This document shows positions 10,508 to 27,728 of a stretch of 64,000 nt of DNA, one piece after another (position 1 is the first letter of the stretch; every line of letters begins with the position of its first letter). Source of the DNA: Diprion similis (lineage: Eukaryota; Arthropoda; Insecta; Hymenoptera; Diprionidae); assembly GCF_021155765.1 (NCBI RefSeq), contig NC_060109.1, positions 2,939,001 to 3,003,000 of the forward strand, given 5' to 3'. The position numbers and the translations under genes are program-made. Under the pieces are notes generated by a model that was given only the letters and a program-made list of their open reading frames with translations, made no database searches and was not told the DNA's origin.

Positions 10508-13120
10508 TTATCGGCTGGACACAGACACCTGCCAGACGCGAATGGTGTTGTCCGAGTAGCCAGCAAACAACGTTTGTCCATCCGTGGACCAGGCAAGAGA
10601 AAGACACTGAGCGGGCTCAGCCTTGCTGGTGGCAGACACAACTTCGGGCTTCAGTTCCTCGACCATTTCTTTGCTTTCAAGATCCCAGATCTTGATGGAT
10701 GGCCCGAATGCGGCACAGAGCCAATAACGGTTCGGGCTGAAGCACAAGGCGGTGATGATATCGTTGTGGTCCAGCGTGTGCAAGTGTTTTCCGTCATTCA
10801 AATCCCACAGCATTGCTTTGCAATCCTGCGAGAAAGGTAAGCAAATAAAGGTGTTAGTGATGATTCCAAAAATGGTGAACAACAATAAGAGATTGGTTCA
10901 TATTTAGTCAGTCCCATATCCGCAAACACTCATGGATATCATGAATTAGTTCTTTGCATCATATTTTATTGTTTAAAACAAAGAAAACAAAAAAGATACA
11001 GAGCAATTGAATGATCAAGTATAAAGCAACTTGAAAGCTTTGGGAATTTTGTAAATTCATAAATACCTTGCCACCGGAAGCACAGAGGGAACCGTCCGGA
11101 GAGACAGTTACTGTGTTAAGGTACCCGGTATGGCCATAATGGTTGATCTTTAGACGGCAGTTCGTCAAGTTCCAGACCTGTGTATGATAAAAACGGGAAG
11201 TTGTAGAGGAAAATTACATAACAATTTAAAATTTTTTAGTTTGGAACAATTATTCAGTCCCATATCCGCAAACACTCATAGAGTTCATGTTTTTCAAATA
11301 TTTTCATCATTTAGAATGCCTTAAATTTTCAATAATTTGTGAGTACAAGGTACCAATGCTTTGACCAAAATATCGTCAAACTTATTCCCATAATGAAAGT
11401 GACTAAAATCACGCAAAAAAACGTTGAAATTATTTTCAAACCATCTTTGTGAATTTTGACAAATTGCATAATTATCGATAATAACAAGTTTACAGCATTC
11501 GATCAATATTTGGTCTGCCGATGCATTGAAAGTTCTTAATTACTTGCAAAAATAATATAAGACATAATGTACTTCAATTGCAAAGTTTACAAGGTGTGAT
11601 AGGACAGAAAACAATAGTTAGAACTTTTGCTATACTTTGAATGAAGCAATTGAATTTCATATTATCACAGATTAAAAATTGCAAACAGAATATTTATACT
11701 GCAGAAAAATCGTAGTTGGGAATTCATAGGTACCTTAACAACGCGATCCCATCCAGCGGAAACAATGATGGGGTTGGAGTGATTAGGAGAGAATCGAACG
11801 CAGCTGACCCAGTCGCTGTGACCATCATCTTGAATGGTATATTTACATTCAGCGAGTGTGTTCCACAGCTTGATCGTCTTGTCCCGAGATCCAGAAACAA
11901 TTTGACGATTGTCGACAGAGAATGCGACGCTGAGGACATCCTGTTAATTAAAATAAAAGATTCCAATATTTAGTTCTAAATTGAATACAAAAGTACAGAT
12001 TGAAAATTTAGCTCAGAACCAATCTATTTACAGGTTGGAGTACTTGTTCTTGACAATCTTAGATGCGACGATGATGGGGGGGAAAAAAGTTCAAGGGTCC
12101 AGCTTTTGCCAAGTTGCACGAGAATCGACAATTTTAAAATTACAACTAGTACTTACAGCACAGAGATATAGCTATATCATCCCACCTCTTCTACATATCA
12201 AAGAATGAAAAAAAAATATATACAAAAAAGCTTCAGTATATTCCTGTTTCTCGAGGATTCTTCTGCCATAGCATAAGTGATAAAAAAAAATATGAAAAAA
12301 AAAGCTTCAGTGGTTTGTACGTTTTTCACAATATCTGTCACTTCTCGAGATGGATTTGGGTTTAGTCACACCTTGGTATGGTCTTCAAACCTCCTGGTTG
12401 TACGACCCGCAGCCAAATCCCACAGACGCAGAGTCTTGTCCCATGATCCAGACAGAGCGTAGTTACCGTCAGATGAAAGGACAACATCACTGATAAAATG
12501 CGAGTGACCATACAGACGCTTTTGAGGTATACCGTAATTGGCATCGTCACGAGTTAACTTCCATACAATCAAAGTTTTGTCTGTGAAATTAATATCATAC
12601 TATTTTATTATTTGAAATATACTTTCACTGAACCTGTAAAAAAGTGGCAAACTTTTCGAGGGCACGTAAAACATTGACGTCCACACATTATAATCATCTA
12701 GAAATACATCAGGCATAAACAGTAGCCCTTTATTCATAAAAATATGGACTGAACACAATATCAAAAGGTGTAACTCCAACAAATAGAGACGTACGAAAAA
12801 GCGTTTCGAGATCCAAAAGTCTTAGGTAGCATGTAAAAACTGATGTTATATTTTATAAATTCCTTTTTAATTAAATTCATCGAAAGCCAAAATAATAGCA
12901 GAAGAGGGAATATTGCAGGATTACCACGCTGGTTTTGCAGCGTGACGACCTCGGATATTGAATATTGTCGGCATATTGTCGGCATGATACATTATGGCCG
13001 TCAAGACTTACCGCGTGAAGACGACAGAATCATATCAGGATATTTCGGGTTGGTTGCGATTTGGGTAACCCATCCATTGTGGCCCCGAAGGGTCCCTCTG
13101 AGTTGCAAAGTTTCCGACAT
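10508..13120 (-). CDS. RACK1: RACK1, seven-WD40 ribosome-associated scaffold
   Basis: Five exons (13120-13012, 12580-12372, 11940-11734, 11177-11067, 10825-10508) join in frame to 317 residues, the usual length of RACK1. The product opens [20 protein letters not shown] and carries the expected series of GH...WD repeats (for example [44 protein letters not shown]), so all seven blades of the propeller are present. RACK1 binds the 40S head, couples ribosomes to PKC and other kinases and takes part in quality control. Introns 3 and 4 each contain a C/D snoRNA candidate, as is common for ribosome-related host genes. A short 3' UTR is implied by AATAAA at 10484-10479. Intron 1 and intron 2 show no clear RNA gene. 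Confidence 0.98.
10904..10966 (-). ncRNA. Candidate C/D-box snoRNA in RACK1 intron 4
   Basis: On the RACK1 strand a C-box-like ATGATGC (10962-10956) is followed about 45 bases later by a D box CTGA (10911-10908). Directly before the D box is the guide-like stretch TTTGCGGATATGGGA, shared exactly with the candidate in intron 3. An internal CATGATAT may serve as C'. The C box deviates from RTGATGA at its last base. The guide would pair with CCCAUAUCCGC; I recall such a stretch in 28S rRNA but could not check it. No H/ACA features. Confidence 0.65.
11250..11314 (-). ncRNA. Candidate C/D-box snoRNA in RACK1 intron 3, sister of the intron 4 candidate
   Basis: C box ATGATGA (11310-11304, perfect RTGATGA) and D box CTGA (11257-11254) lie on the host strand, about 46 bases apart. 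The last 26 bases up to and including the D box are identical to the candidate in intron 4, whereas the first half differs. That is the pattern of a duplicated snoRNA whose D-guide is under constraint. The position opposite the fifth base before the D box would be the A of CCCA in the presumed 28S target. Confidence 0.72.
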
Positions 13121-15674
13121 TTTACCGCACTTTCAACGTTCCTCGATGAACGGATCGCTCGGATTCAAAATTACTGACCGCCTTCAACGCGGCGTTGAAC
13201 AGAAAAGGCTCACAGGAAATTCGAGCGGCAGAGCCACGCGGCATCCACAAGTTTGATGGAAGGGGTTTGGTGGAGGGGGAAATTAAGCCGCTTTTTCATG
13301 TACATTTACGCCGGAAGTTATTGTATAGCTATATTTGTTTTCATAGTTCGCCAACTAGTCTAGTTATATTTGTTTGAAAGTGGATTGAATAACTCGAATC
13401 GTACCGACAGTTTATACTGAAATCTTCAACATCGGGTGTCAATTTTAATGATCCAACATGTTACAATAATCATTACATTTGCAACTGAAAATTTTTCAAA
13501 ATATTTATTACTATATGGTAACATTTACAATGTGGTAGTTATCTAACAGTTTTGATTGTTGTTCATCGAATAGGTATTTACAGCTTCTGTAAACTAGTCG
13601 ACATACCCACGTATTTGCTTCTGTAATATTTCACAGCTTTTTATGGTATCTGTAACAGATTGTTTTAGCAAAAATTCAATTTAATGACTGGAGAAAAGAA
13701 GAAAACCACCCAGCAAACGAGAAAAAAGTAAAGCGGTATTAAAACGTATTAAAACAGATTTATTTTGATGTTAAACGAGCAAAATTTTAGTAGAAAATGA
13801 ATTGTTATTATTTTGAAAACGCATCCATCAATTTGTTTTTTTGTCATTTCTGTCCATTTTGATTGTAACGGAATTTAAATTCAATCCATCACGCAATATA
13901 CAATTCCGTATGCTATTTCTAATTTTTTCGTACAAATCCAAATTTACCTCAAGTGAAGGTGAACACGAAGATTAACAATTTTGTCATTTACTATTGGTAG
14001 TTTCCTTTCTTTCAAACTTCGTCAATTCGTGACGAGAGTTTTCAAATATTTTTACAGTTTGATTCGGATTGAGTTTCTCATTATGCCATATGTTTTTTAA
14101 AGAATTTCGGATTGGCCGTCATCCAAATGAGTCTGTTTCAATAAGTTTCAATATTTTTTCATTCACTGGGTAATTTCTTTTACAAACTTTGTAATTGATA
14201 TTTTTACTTTTCATAATAACGATAATATTTTTGGCATATAAAAGACTGGCTTTCAGGTAAAAAATAAACGTGGCAAGGTTTCGCCACTTTTACATCTTAC
14301 GTTGAAATATCAATCCAACTTTGCCATCAATTCGGAATTCTTTCAACTGCTCGTGAAGTAGTAAAAGAATGTCAATGATTTCTGGATAAAAAAAAAATCA
14401 GCTGATGAAGTTTTTGAAGAAGAATGAAATTAAGAAAGGAACTGCCACGTAGGCATTTCCTGTATCTTCGAATCCAACGTTTCAAATTGTGCAACTGAAT
14501 ATAACTGTATAGTTTCATTAATCTTCAACTCTTGGAGTTATTCATCATAAATAAATGAGACATCATATTTATATGGTCAAAACATCTATATGGTCCTTTT
14601 TATACATATGTAAAAATGAAGCAATGCATATAGTAACGGAAATTTCTGAATCTTTCAGCTATAAGTAACGTCAATCATTTTTTAAATTTTGTAATGCGCT
14701 ACTCACGCAAGATCATGGAGTAGCGTTATTTGAAACTTACAGAATACATGGTGACATTGAGTAACCATATGATTATGGGCAAACAATTGCGACGGTGGTG
14801 TTTTTTTTTTTTTCAAGGTAAAGCTAGTAAACCCTATACACCTTGAAGATATCGAGAATGACGGTCGAACAAGTTGTCGAACATAATCGTCTTCAAATTT
14901 AAATTTAATGACTAAAAATGTAGGAATACCAAGTAAAATAGCACCAGTTGCGGTCAGCATGCAGACGCGCGCCGACATTACGTGTTTACAACGCAAGGTA
15001 AACGTATAAACAAATCAACGGTTTTGTAGAAAATGATATACAAGTATGTATACAAGTTATTAGATACAAATTTAATTATAATTCGTTTTTTAGTTGGCAG
15101 TTTTTTAGTCCAATTCCGTATAGTGTGAAAATTGATTTCAAATGCTCCCGCGTCAGCTAGTCATAATAGCATCTGAAAGACACACCCCATCGAACCGTTA
15201 CAGAACTGAAGCTCCGCCAATAGCTGACAGACCAAAATAAAAAGTAGTTCCAGTAATTTTCATACAGTCCGATGTCAAGTTGACGGATATCGGTACTTCC
15301 CTCGATTTAATTACAATAATTAAGAGAAAAAGAAATGATCGTGACACTTACTGCGAAGTTTCGCCACAAAAGTATACCTTGAGTTTGATTGGCGTGTCGA
15401 AATAAAAACGGTTTATGATTGGCCACAACGAGACAGCCGAGTCGATCCAATCCGAATCTCGGCGAGCGATGCCGAGCGGAAGAATTTAAACGTGACGTCA
15501 CCCGATCATCACTATTTGTCGGCCATTTTGTGAGTGTGTGGTTGATTGAGGTATTTGTGTTGAAATAATACCGGAGCAAAATCGAATGGATTTAGTTAAT
15601 TGATAAGATAGTTTCCCGTTGCGTTACATGTGCTAAGTGTCAACCGGGTATTGAACATTGCTTAGATCCAAACG
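13121..15674. other. Divergent promoter space between RACK1 and PP2A catalytic subunit
   Basis: Mostly AT-rich and without a convincing gene. One weak possibility is a minus-strand exon 14978-14842: 45 codons from ATG with a membrane-like stretch (TATGAILLGIPTFLVI), ending at GTGTAT, a poor donor; I could not find an in-frame second exon. The last 200 bases are the PP2A promoter. Confidence 0.5.
15491..15530 (+). promoter_or_regulatory. PP2A catalytic subunit core promoter with CRE and YY1/Pho-type sites
   Basis: A perfect palindromic CRE, TGACGTCA, lies at 15493-15500, and GGCCATTTTG (YY1/Pleiohomeotic-type GCCATNTT) at 15521-15530. Both are about 150-180 bases upstream of the start codon. 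Such pairs are common near the start of widely expressed TATA-less genes. The assignment as core promoter is inferred from position. Confidence 0.5.
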
Positions 15675-20934
<5,260 letters not shown>

Positions 20935-23900
20935 AGAAATTAGAAAAAAAGCAAAAAAAAAAAGCAAAAAACAGCCAAACAAAAAAAGGAAAGGAAAAAA
21001 TTCACGACAAACTGGAGGTAGTTATTAAGGTAGGAGAACAGAATGGATTTGGCTTTATAAATATGCCAAGAACCCTAACATAACTTTATAATAGGAAGAT
21101 CGGTGTGACTGTAGGGCTTTTGAAGCAAACCTTACATGCCATGTATAATGTCGCGTATTACCTATGTTACAGTCTTTTCGCAGCATCTCACACGTACGAA
21201 ACGCGAGCTGAAAAGAAAGAAAAGAATAAATAAAAAGCAAAATAAGTAAATAAATAAATAAATAAATAATAAACAAATCCTACACATCTCAAATCGATTC
21301 ACCTAGCTATAAATACATTCAGTTTTACAAGTTCAATATGTAACGCTTGTATTTTTACTATATATAATTGAAAATAAATGGACAAGAAAAGTATGAAATA
21401 AACTGTAATAATAAACAAAAACAAATCCTCGAAACGCACGTGAAAAGAAAACGGGGGTAATTTTATTATAAAGCAATTCGTAGCCAGATTCTATGCCAGT
21501 TGTTAGGAAGTTTATACATATACGCACTCGGATAATAATTTTAACAGATTCATGCAACTTGTATAAATCAGGCAAACCACCAAATATACCACTATCTGAC
21601 TTAAATTTAGAAACTGGCACAATAATGCTAAACAAATAAAAACGATTGTTCGTATTTAGTGACCAACAAGGTCACGACTGGTGTGTAACAAATATCTATA
21701 CATAGAAATAGGAAACGAAAAGATAAGTTGAAAGTGGGAGAGACGTGTATGTGTGTGTGTGTACATAAAGCATGTAAACGCACTAATGGCCATCCTTGTT
21801 ATAATTGAAAGGTGGCACGTTATATTCGAGATAGTTGACGCTGAAAATTTTTACTAACGATATCAAATAAAACAATGCTTTTCCGATGTCTGATAAATTA
21901 ATTAATTAATTGATAAACGAAAACATAGTTAAACAATTGAATAAATAGCTAGGTATGTATCGTGTTAACCATCGATCAATTCAAACACAGCCACATGCCA
22001 CATAATTAAAATTATATACCTGTATGCGCGAGCTGTGGAGCCACACCAGATTATTTGACAAAAATCTCTACGATTTGACGAAAGTTATCGATGAATCGCA
22101 CACAACTTTGAAAAAAAACACACGCAGATGTATTCATTCGTAGGCATAAGCGTGCAAATTGCAAGTTAACATAACTTCATAATTAATTATTATAGTAGTG
22201 CTCCTAGAGTGGTGGCTTTCATATTATAATTATTATTATTATTATACAATGATCAAGTAAACGTGAAGTCTTTAGAATACGCACTTTTTAGTCATTTGTC
22301 AAGACATTTGATAAATATTTCAACCAAGAGCGAGAGATGAGGCGTAGTACGCAATTCTTCTCACACCCCGTTAAGGCACCTGAGTCCAATAACTCAATTC
22401 TTTGTACATCTCAGAATAAGCATTTTTTTTTCTCGTTTTATATTCAAAACACATTCAATAATGGTAATAATAAAACAGTTATTTGCAGTTGAATGAAATA
22501 GTAGATGTTAGAATCCAATAGTAATATCATCAAATGATTAACAAAATGGTATATACATATAAGTACGTATATACAATAAGAACGAATTGTGGCTGCTAGA
22601 CGATACTGTATTCTTCATTTTTCATCAATCATACAATTTTTGCTAAAATTACTACGTGAAGGGTACTGCTAGCAATACCATTAATCAATTCACACAGATG
22701 CTTAGTGTACGAATTTAAAATGTTTTTCAAATCTACTCGGAAAACGAGTTAGTAGATACACTTTTCACTCATTTCCCAATTAGATAACATACAGTGTACT
22801 TGTCAAGTTGAACAGTGATTCGATCTCTTAATCTATATACATCTCTGTAAACAACTTAGTATAACGTCTAAAGTATCGCGACAAGTGTACGTGAATTTTG
22901 TATATTTTTTTTTTCTCCATCTTCCTTTGATAAACGCTGCTTTTTGAAGAACGGATAAGTATGCTGCAGATATTTGTACAAGATGTATTTGCAAAGTGAC
23001 TAATTGACTACGTAAACGTGCATAGTGAAGATCATCGCTTATTTACGGTTTCCAAAGCTTAGATTTTCTTTGACGAAAAAAAAATCAAAAATCAAAAATA
23101 TAAAGAAGTCGCTGCTAATTGGTTGCCAACAGTATTTGAACGGCGTCGATTGAATTAAACATAACAGTTTTTTGTTGCAAATCTGCTTGCAACTTAATGC
23201 AAGTAAATGGTGTAAAAACTGAAATAATTTCAGGAATTTTAGCTTAATGTACTCGAGAGAAGCGTGCCGATGACACTACGGATACATAGTTCTAGTAATC
23301 GTGCGAAGTTTCGCGAGTCGTGTCAGCCTGTTAAGAATCAGCTTTTCTGTATGTAGTAATTTTCTCTTATTTACGCTTTCAAGTAATAATTTCATCTCAT
23401 TCGCATAACTAAGAAGTGAAACAAAAACCACATGAAAAATGCCACATATACCTGTAGCTATACTAATACCTGACTGTTACGTGCTATCGATATGGTGAAA
23501 ATTTGAAATTTGTATTCGGACCTGATGTTAGCGTGTCATCCTTCACATTTTTACTTTTCATTCTCATTAATCTTTACATGTTTATTCTTAATTTAGGAAA
23601 TGAATAAAAAAAGCGTACAAAATGAATGGAGTCTCTTATAATATCACAATCCCTTGCCAACTATAATTACTTTTCATACTGACGTAGTCAGTTCAAAAGA
23701 TTCGACTTCTTTTTCATTAAAGTTGGGATAGCTGGTGAAATTTAACAACAGATTTAGATATTTACATTAAAAATTTACAATTATCTTGTTTTTCGTTACA
23801 TATGGCTCTTGTAAAATGCATAGATGTTGCACATATATCTTCAGTCACCGGCAATAAATGGACGAGAAATGAAAAGGGATCGAAAATAATATATACAGGT

Positions 23901-25054
23901 ATATGAATAAAAAAGATTCTGTATAATATAAATGATCGGTAAATACAAATAGCATATAATAATTTATCTACAAACTAATTTTTATAATTACCAACAGTTT
24001 TTTTGCTCTTGTTTTCAACATGAATTCGGATACATCAAATAGATGTTTGCATAATTTTTGTCTTAGTGTATGGTGTAATAACTCAACAATATCTAAGTCA
24101 GTTTTATTATTGTGGTAACTCCACATGATAAGTACCGTAACAAGTGGAACAAGATCTCAAAATTTGTCATGATTATTCACCTATTCGGGTTGGGCAAGAA
24201 CTTGCAAATTCCATTTTGCATCTTACTTACAATCCTATTTCAATAAATTATTGACATGTTGAAACACCCGCTTGACAAATGTTTGACATTATAAGTTCTC
24301 AAGCAGCAAATGTTCTTTGATTAATACTAATCCGTTATTCTATAAAGATTAAAGACTAACGCTTAAAGAAAAATCGTCAATATACGATATAGGTAATGTA
24401 TGTTTATTCATTTAACTTGACAACAATTAATGACCATTTTCATTGCTGTCAAATTCTCTTAGCATAGAATTCCTGCATAACTAAACAGGTACATTATTTA
24501 TTGTGGCAATGTTGGAGTAACGTTTTGTTGTCGAGTTACAACTCAAATATCGATTCACTCATGATATTGCCCAAATCACAACTGCGGTGTCTTAGTCTTA
24601 AGACCCCATTACTCTTGAAGCATTATTGACTTGATAGAGTTACATAAACTTCATTGAATAATATAGTGAAAAAATTCAGTCCAGCAAATTAGAAAAGTCG
24701 TTACACAGAAAGAGAGCTTGAATATTCTGTTCAGTAAGTTTCTGTTTCCTATTACTATATTCAGATTCATCAATAATATTTTCAGAGCCGTAAATTTAGA
24801 TTTGATACAGTTCCCGCACGTGACTCTTTAGATATTACTAATTTTGCTGTATTATACTTTTTGTATACAAATCAAAAAAATTCACATAAACAATTGTGCT
24901 TTTCATATTAACATTCATTTATACCGTTCTACTCTTTGTGGATTAACTTGTTCACAGATGTATTATCCATTTTTGTAATATACAAAATATAAAAATATAC
25001 CCCAACAACAATAATCAATTATTCTACAGTCTCCCTAATTGACTGATTTTTTAT
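20935..25054. other. Long 3' region between PP2A and the SLC25A16-like gene
   Basis: About 4 kb of AT-rich sequence without a credible exon on either strand. Several AATAAA signals and trinucleotide/AT runs suggest long 3' UTRs for the PP2A gene (plus) and possibly the carrier gene (minus), which converge here. I see no RNA gene or transposon boundary. Confidence 0.55.
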
Positions 25055-27728
25055 TTATAACTTCATACCTGTATCTAGATCGAGCAATTGCTTCATTAAT
25101 TCGTACGTAGAAAAACTTACAGCTACCATGGGGACAGCTCTAAGATAGTTTATACTCATTCCACGGTAAAGTCCTTTGATGATTCCATTTTCCAGATAAA
25201 TAAGTTTCATTGTCGCAATCATTCCCGACCTGTAATAAAATGTATCTAACTTACTAAAAGTGTACCATATCGCCTAGATTGCAAACTTCATTTTCACTAA
25301 ATATATTATTTGTTCATGGACATTATCGATTCGTAATGGTATGCACATCTTTTATACACCATTGTTTGATTTTTTCTTGGCTACCTTTATCGTTGAAAAC
25401 TCTCTCTTTGTATTGATTATAAAATATATTTACCCAAATTTATGGGTGTCCGGGTTCATCATAGCTAATTGCATTCGCCGTCTAGTTACATCTAAGGGAT
25501 AAGAAACGCTTTGAGCAACTGCCCCTGCAAAGCCACCGCACAGCAGCTTGGCTGGCAACGTCAGGACTAATCCGCCTTTAAAAATAAGAAAATGATTGCA
25601 TTAATTTTACATAAATTTGTGCCAATCTGTATGGGTAATCGATAATTAAGGAACAATGAAAATACATTGATTTATGAAAACGGAGGAATTTAATAGTTTG
25701 GGATCATAAAATTAACCATTTACCAGTATTTCTGTTGCACTTGTTGCACAAGTGAGTTGGTGCGTACTTCATACAGAAGAACTTCAACTTTTCGAAAGAG
25801 TAAAATGACAAGCCTGCATATGGAACCATTCCGCATATTGTAGGCATAAATCCTCTGTATAAGGCTTTGATTCCACCTTCCTAAAATCAGATTTATAGTC
25901 GGATGAAGGTTGTGAGTTCATTGGAAAACGAAAAAAAAAGTGAAGCATTCTATTTCCTTGTCATCGAATTCAAAGTTTTAAAGGGATATTCGGGAAAAAT
26001 TAAGCTGCAGGCTTCTTTTTCTTTAAAGTACTTCAACAACTTTGATGCATCAAAGTATGATTTTTTTATTTCATTCGATTAACGGCAGTTCCAAATTGGC
26101 AAAATCCTAGATCTCTTTTGTAAAGAAAACTGATTTTGCACTTCCTATTTTGTAAAATAATTAACGTTGAAGTCTCCTTGTTACCTGATTAAAAATACTA
26201 GCAGCCGTATGCACTATTCCGGTGTAAACATGTTCTCCGGTGACTTGAAATGCCAGACGCGCTCTTATGGTGTCAAGTGGATACGTCAAAGTTACGGCGG
26301 TTACTCCAGCTCCTGAACCAGCCAGGAATTTATCTAATTGGGTGTGATTACCCAGTAATGCTCCTAAATACTGTCAAGAGTTATTAATCCCTGCACATCA
26401 TGTTACACGATTCAAATATTCATTCTGTTCATTTCAAATATCATTGCGTATTGTGAAAAATATTGATAAAGGTTCACTACAGAGTTCGCGACAGCATTTG
26501 CCTCAATTTTCTTAAAAACAATTTTGTTTTTTATCTTTCCAAATAATTCACCAATTCTGATCAAATAATTACTTCGAAAAACTAAAAAATTGAGAAGTAA
26601 AAATATGCTACTTTGAAGAAACTTTTCCTACTTAATTTAACAATTTTTTTTTTAAATGAATGTAATGTATAAATTTCCCCCCACATTGTATGAGGTTTTA
26701 TTCAAAGAAATAAATGTATTTGTTTTCAATATTTCATACACCTTTTCATGTTATGAAGATGAAAATAGTATCTACCAAACAGTGAAAATCTCAATGGAAT
26801 GTAAAAAAATTATGAAGAATTCATGAGTTCATACTAGGCGTTACCTTTTTGTATATCTCGAAGGCAGTAAATTGTGTCGCAGCATAAGGAAAAATCCTGA
26901 CCATTTGGGCACCATTTCCTTTGTACAAGGCAAAAAAAGCCTCACGTTGAACTATTTCTTTTAGTCCAGCAAAAACGCCTGCCAAACAAAGTTTACAAAT
27001 TTTTTTTTTTAACACACAACCCAAGCAGAGAATTGTTATTTTATGGATAAATATTTTAAATATAAATACTTTATCACATAGAATCGATTCTCGCCAATTG
27101 AACTTGGCGAATACTTTACCTAAATGCTTGTAATGTTGACTGTGCGCTTGTAACAATATTTTTATTCTATCCAACGGTGCAACCGCAGTTTTCGAACACA
27201 TACCAGCAACACCTGTGGATTTGAAAAATGACATAAATTTAAGGGGAATGTAGAAAAATTGGGTGTAATATCAATTTGTGTTATGATCAGCGAAACTGAT
27301 ATATGCATATATTTTTTAGAAGTATTTATTAAATTATGATGCAAATTTCCTTGGAAATTCTGGACCAAAGTTCTGACACAAAGATGCAATTGTAGAGACT
27401 TCAAGAAACCCAACAGACTTCATTTTTACGTTAAAAACAAGCCGTTTTGTACTGCTCGCAAACGAATTACAGATTAAAAAAAAGACTGCTACTACAGTCA
27501 ATAAGTCACAACAAACCTCAATGTGGTTATTACAAAGATACAAAGATTATAAACGATAAACATTTGTGACGTTCTACACTGAAGTTCGTGTGATAATTAT
27601 TCAGCCACGTAGTGTATTTACAAATATCCATCACTCAATATCTGACATTTGCAGGACTTACCGCCGGAAAAAAGGCTTTTAAAAACGAACTCCAAGTTCT
27701 TTTTCTCACTTTTTGTTGCAAGAGACAT
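25055..27728 (-). CDS. Mitochondrial carrier, SLC25A16 (Graves disease carrier)-like
   Basis: Seven exons (27728-27662, 27212-27120, 26978-26845, 26370-26185, 25880-25724, 25575-25434, 25229-25055) join in frame to 317 residues. The three tandem carrier repeats are complete, each with its PxDxx[KR] signature: APLDRIK, YPLDTIR, YPLDVTR. Sequence such as [29 protein letters not shown] and RRRMQLA follows SLC25A16 more closely than its relative SLC25A42. These carriers lie in the inner mitochondrial membrane and are linked to coenzyme A or its precursors; the substrate here is by family only. The ATG at 27728 gives a short hydrophilic N-terminus ([14 protein letters not shown]) directly before helix 1, as expected. 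Confidence 0.95.

Noticed and set aside
11941-12371. A third snoRNA in RACK1 intron 2, where CTGAAGCTTTTTT occurs twice
   Set aside because: There is no acceptable C box at the right distance and no H/ACA structure.
14842-14978. Small membrane protein starting at 14978 (minus)
   Set aside because: A hydrophobic segment is present, but the donor is weak and no second exon continues the frame usefully.
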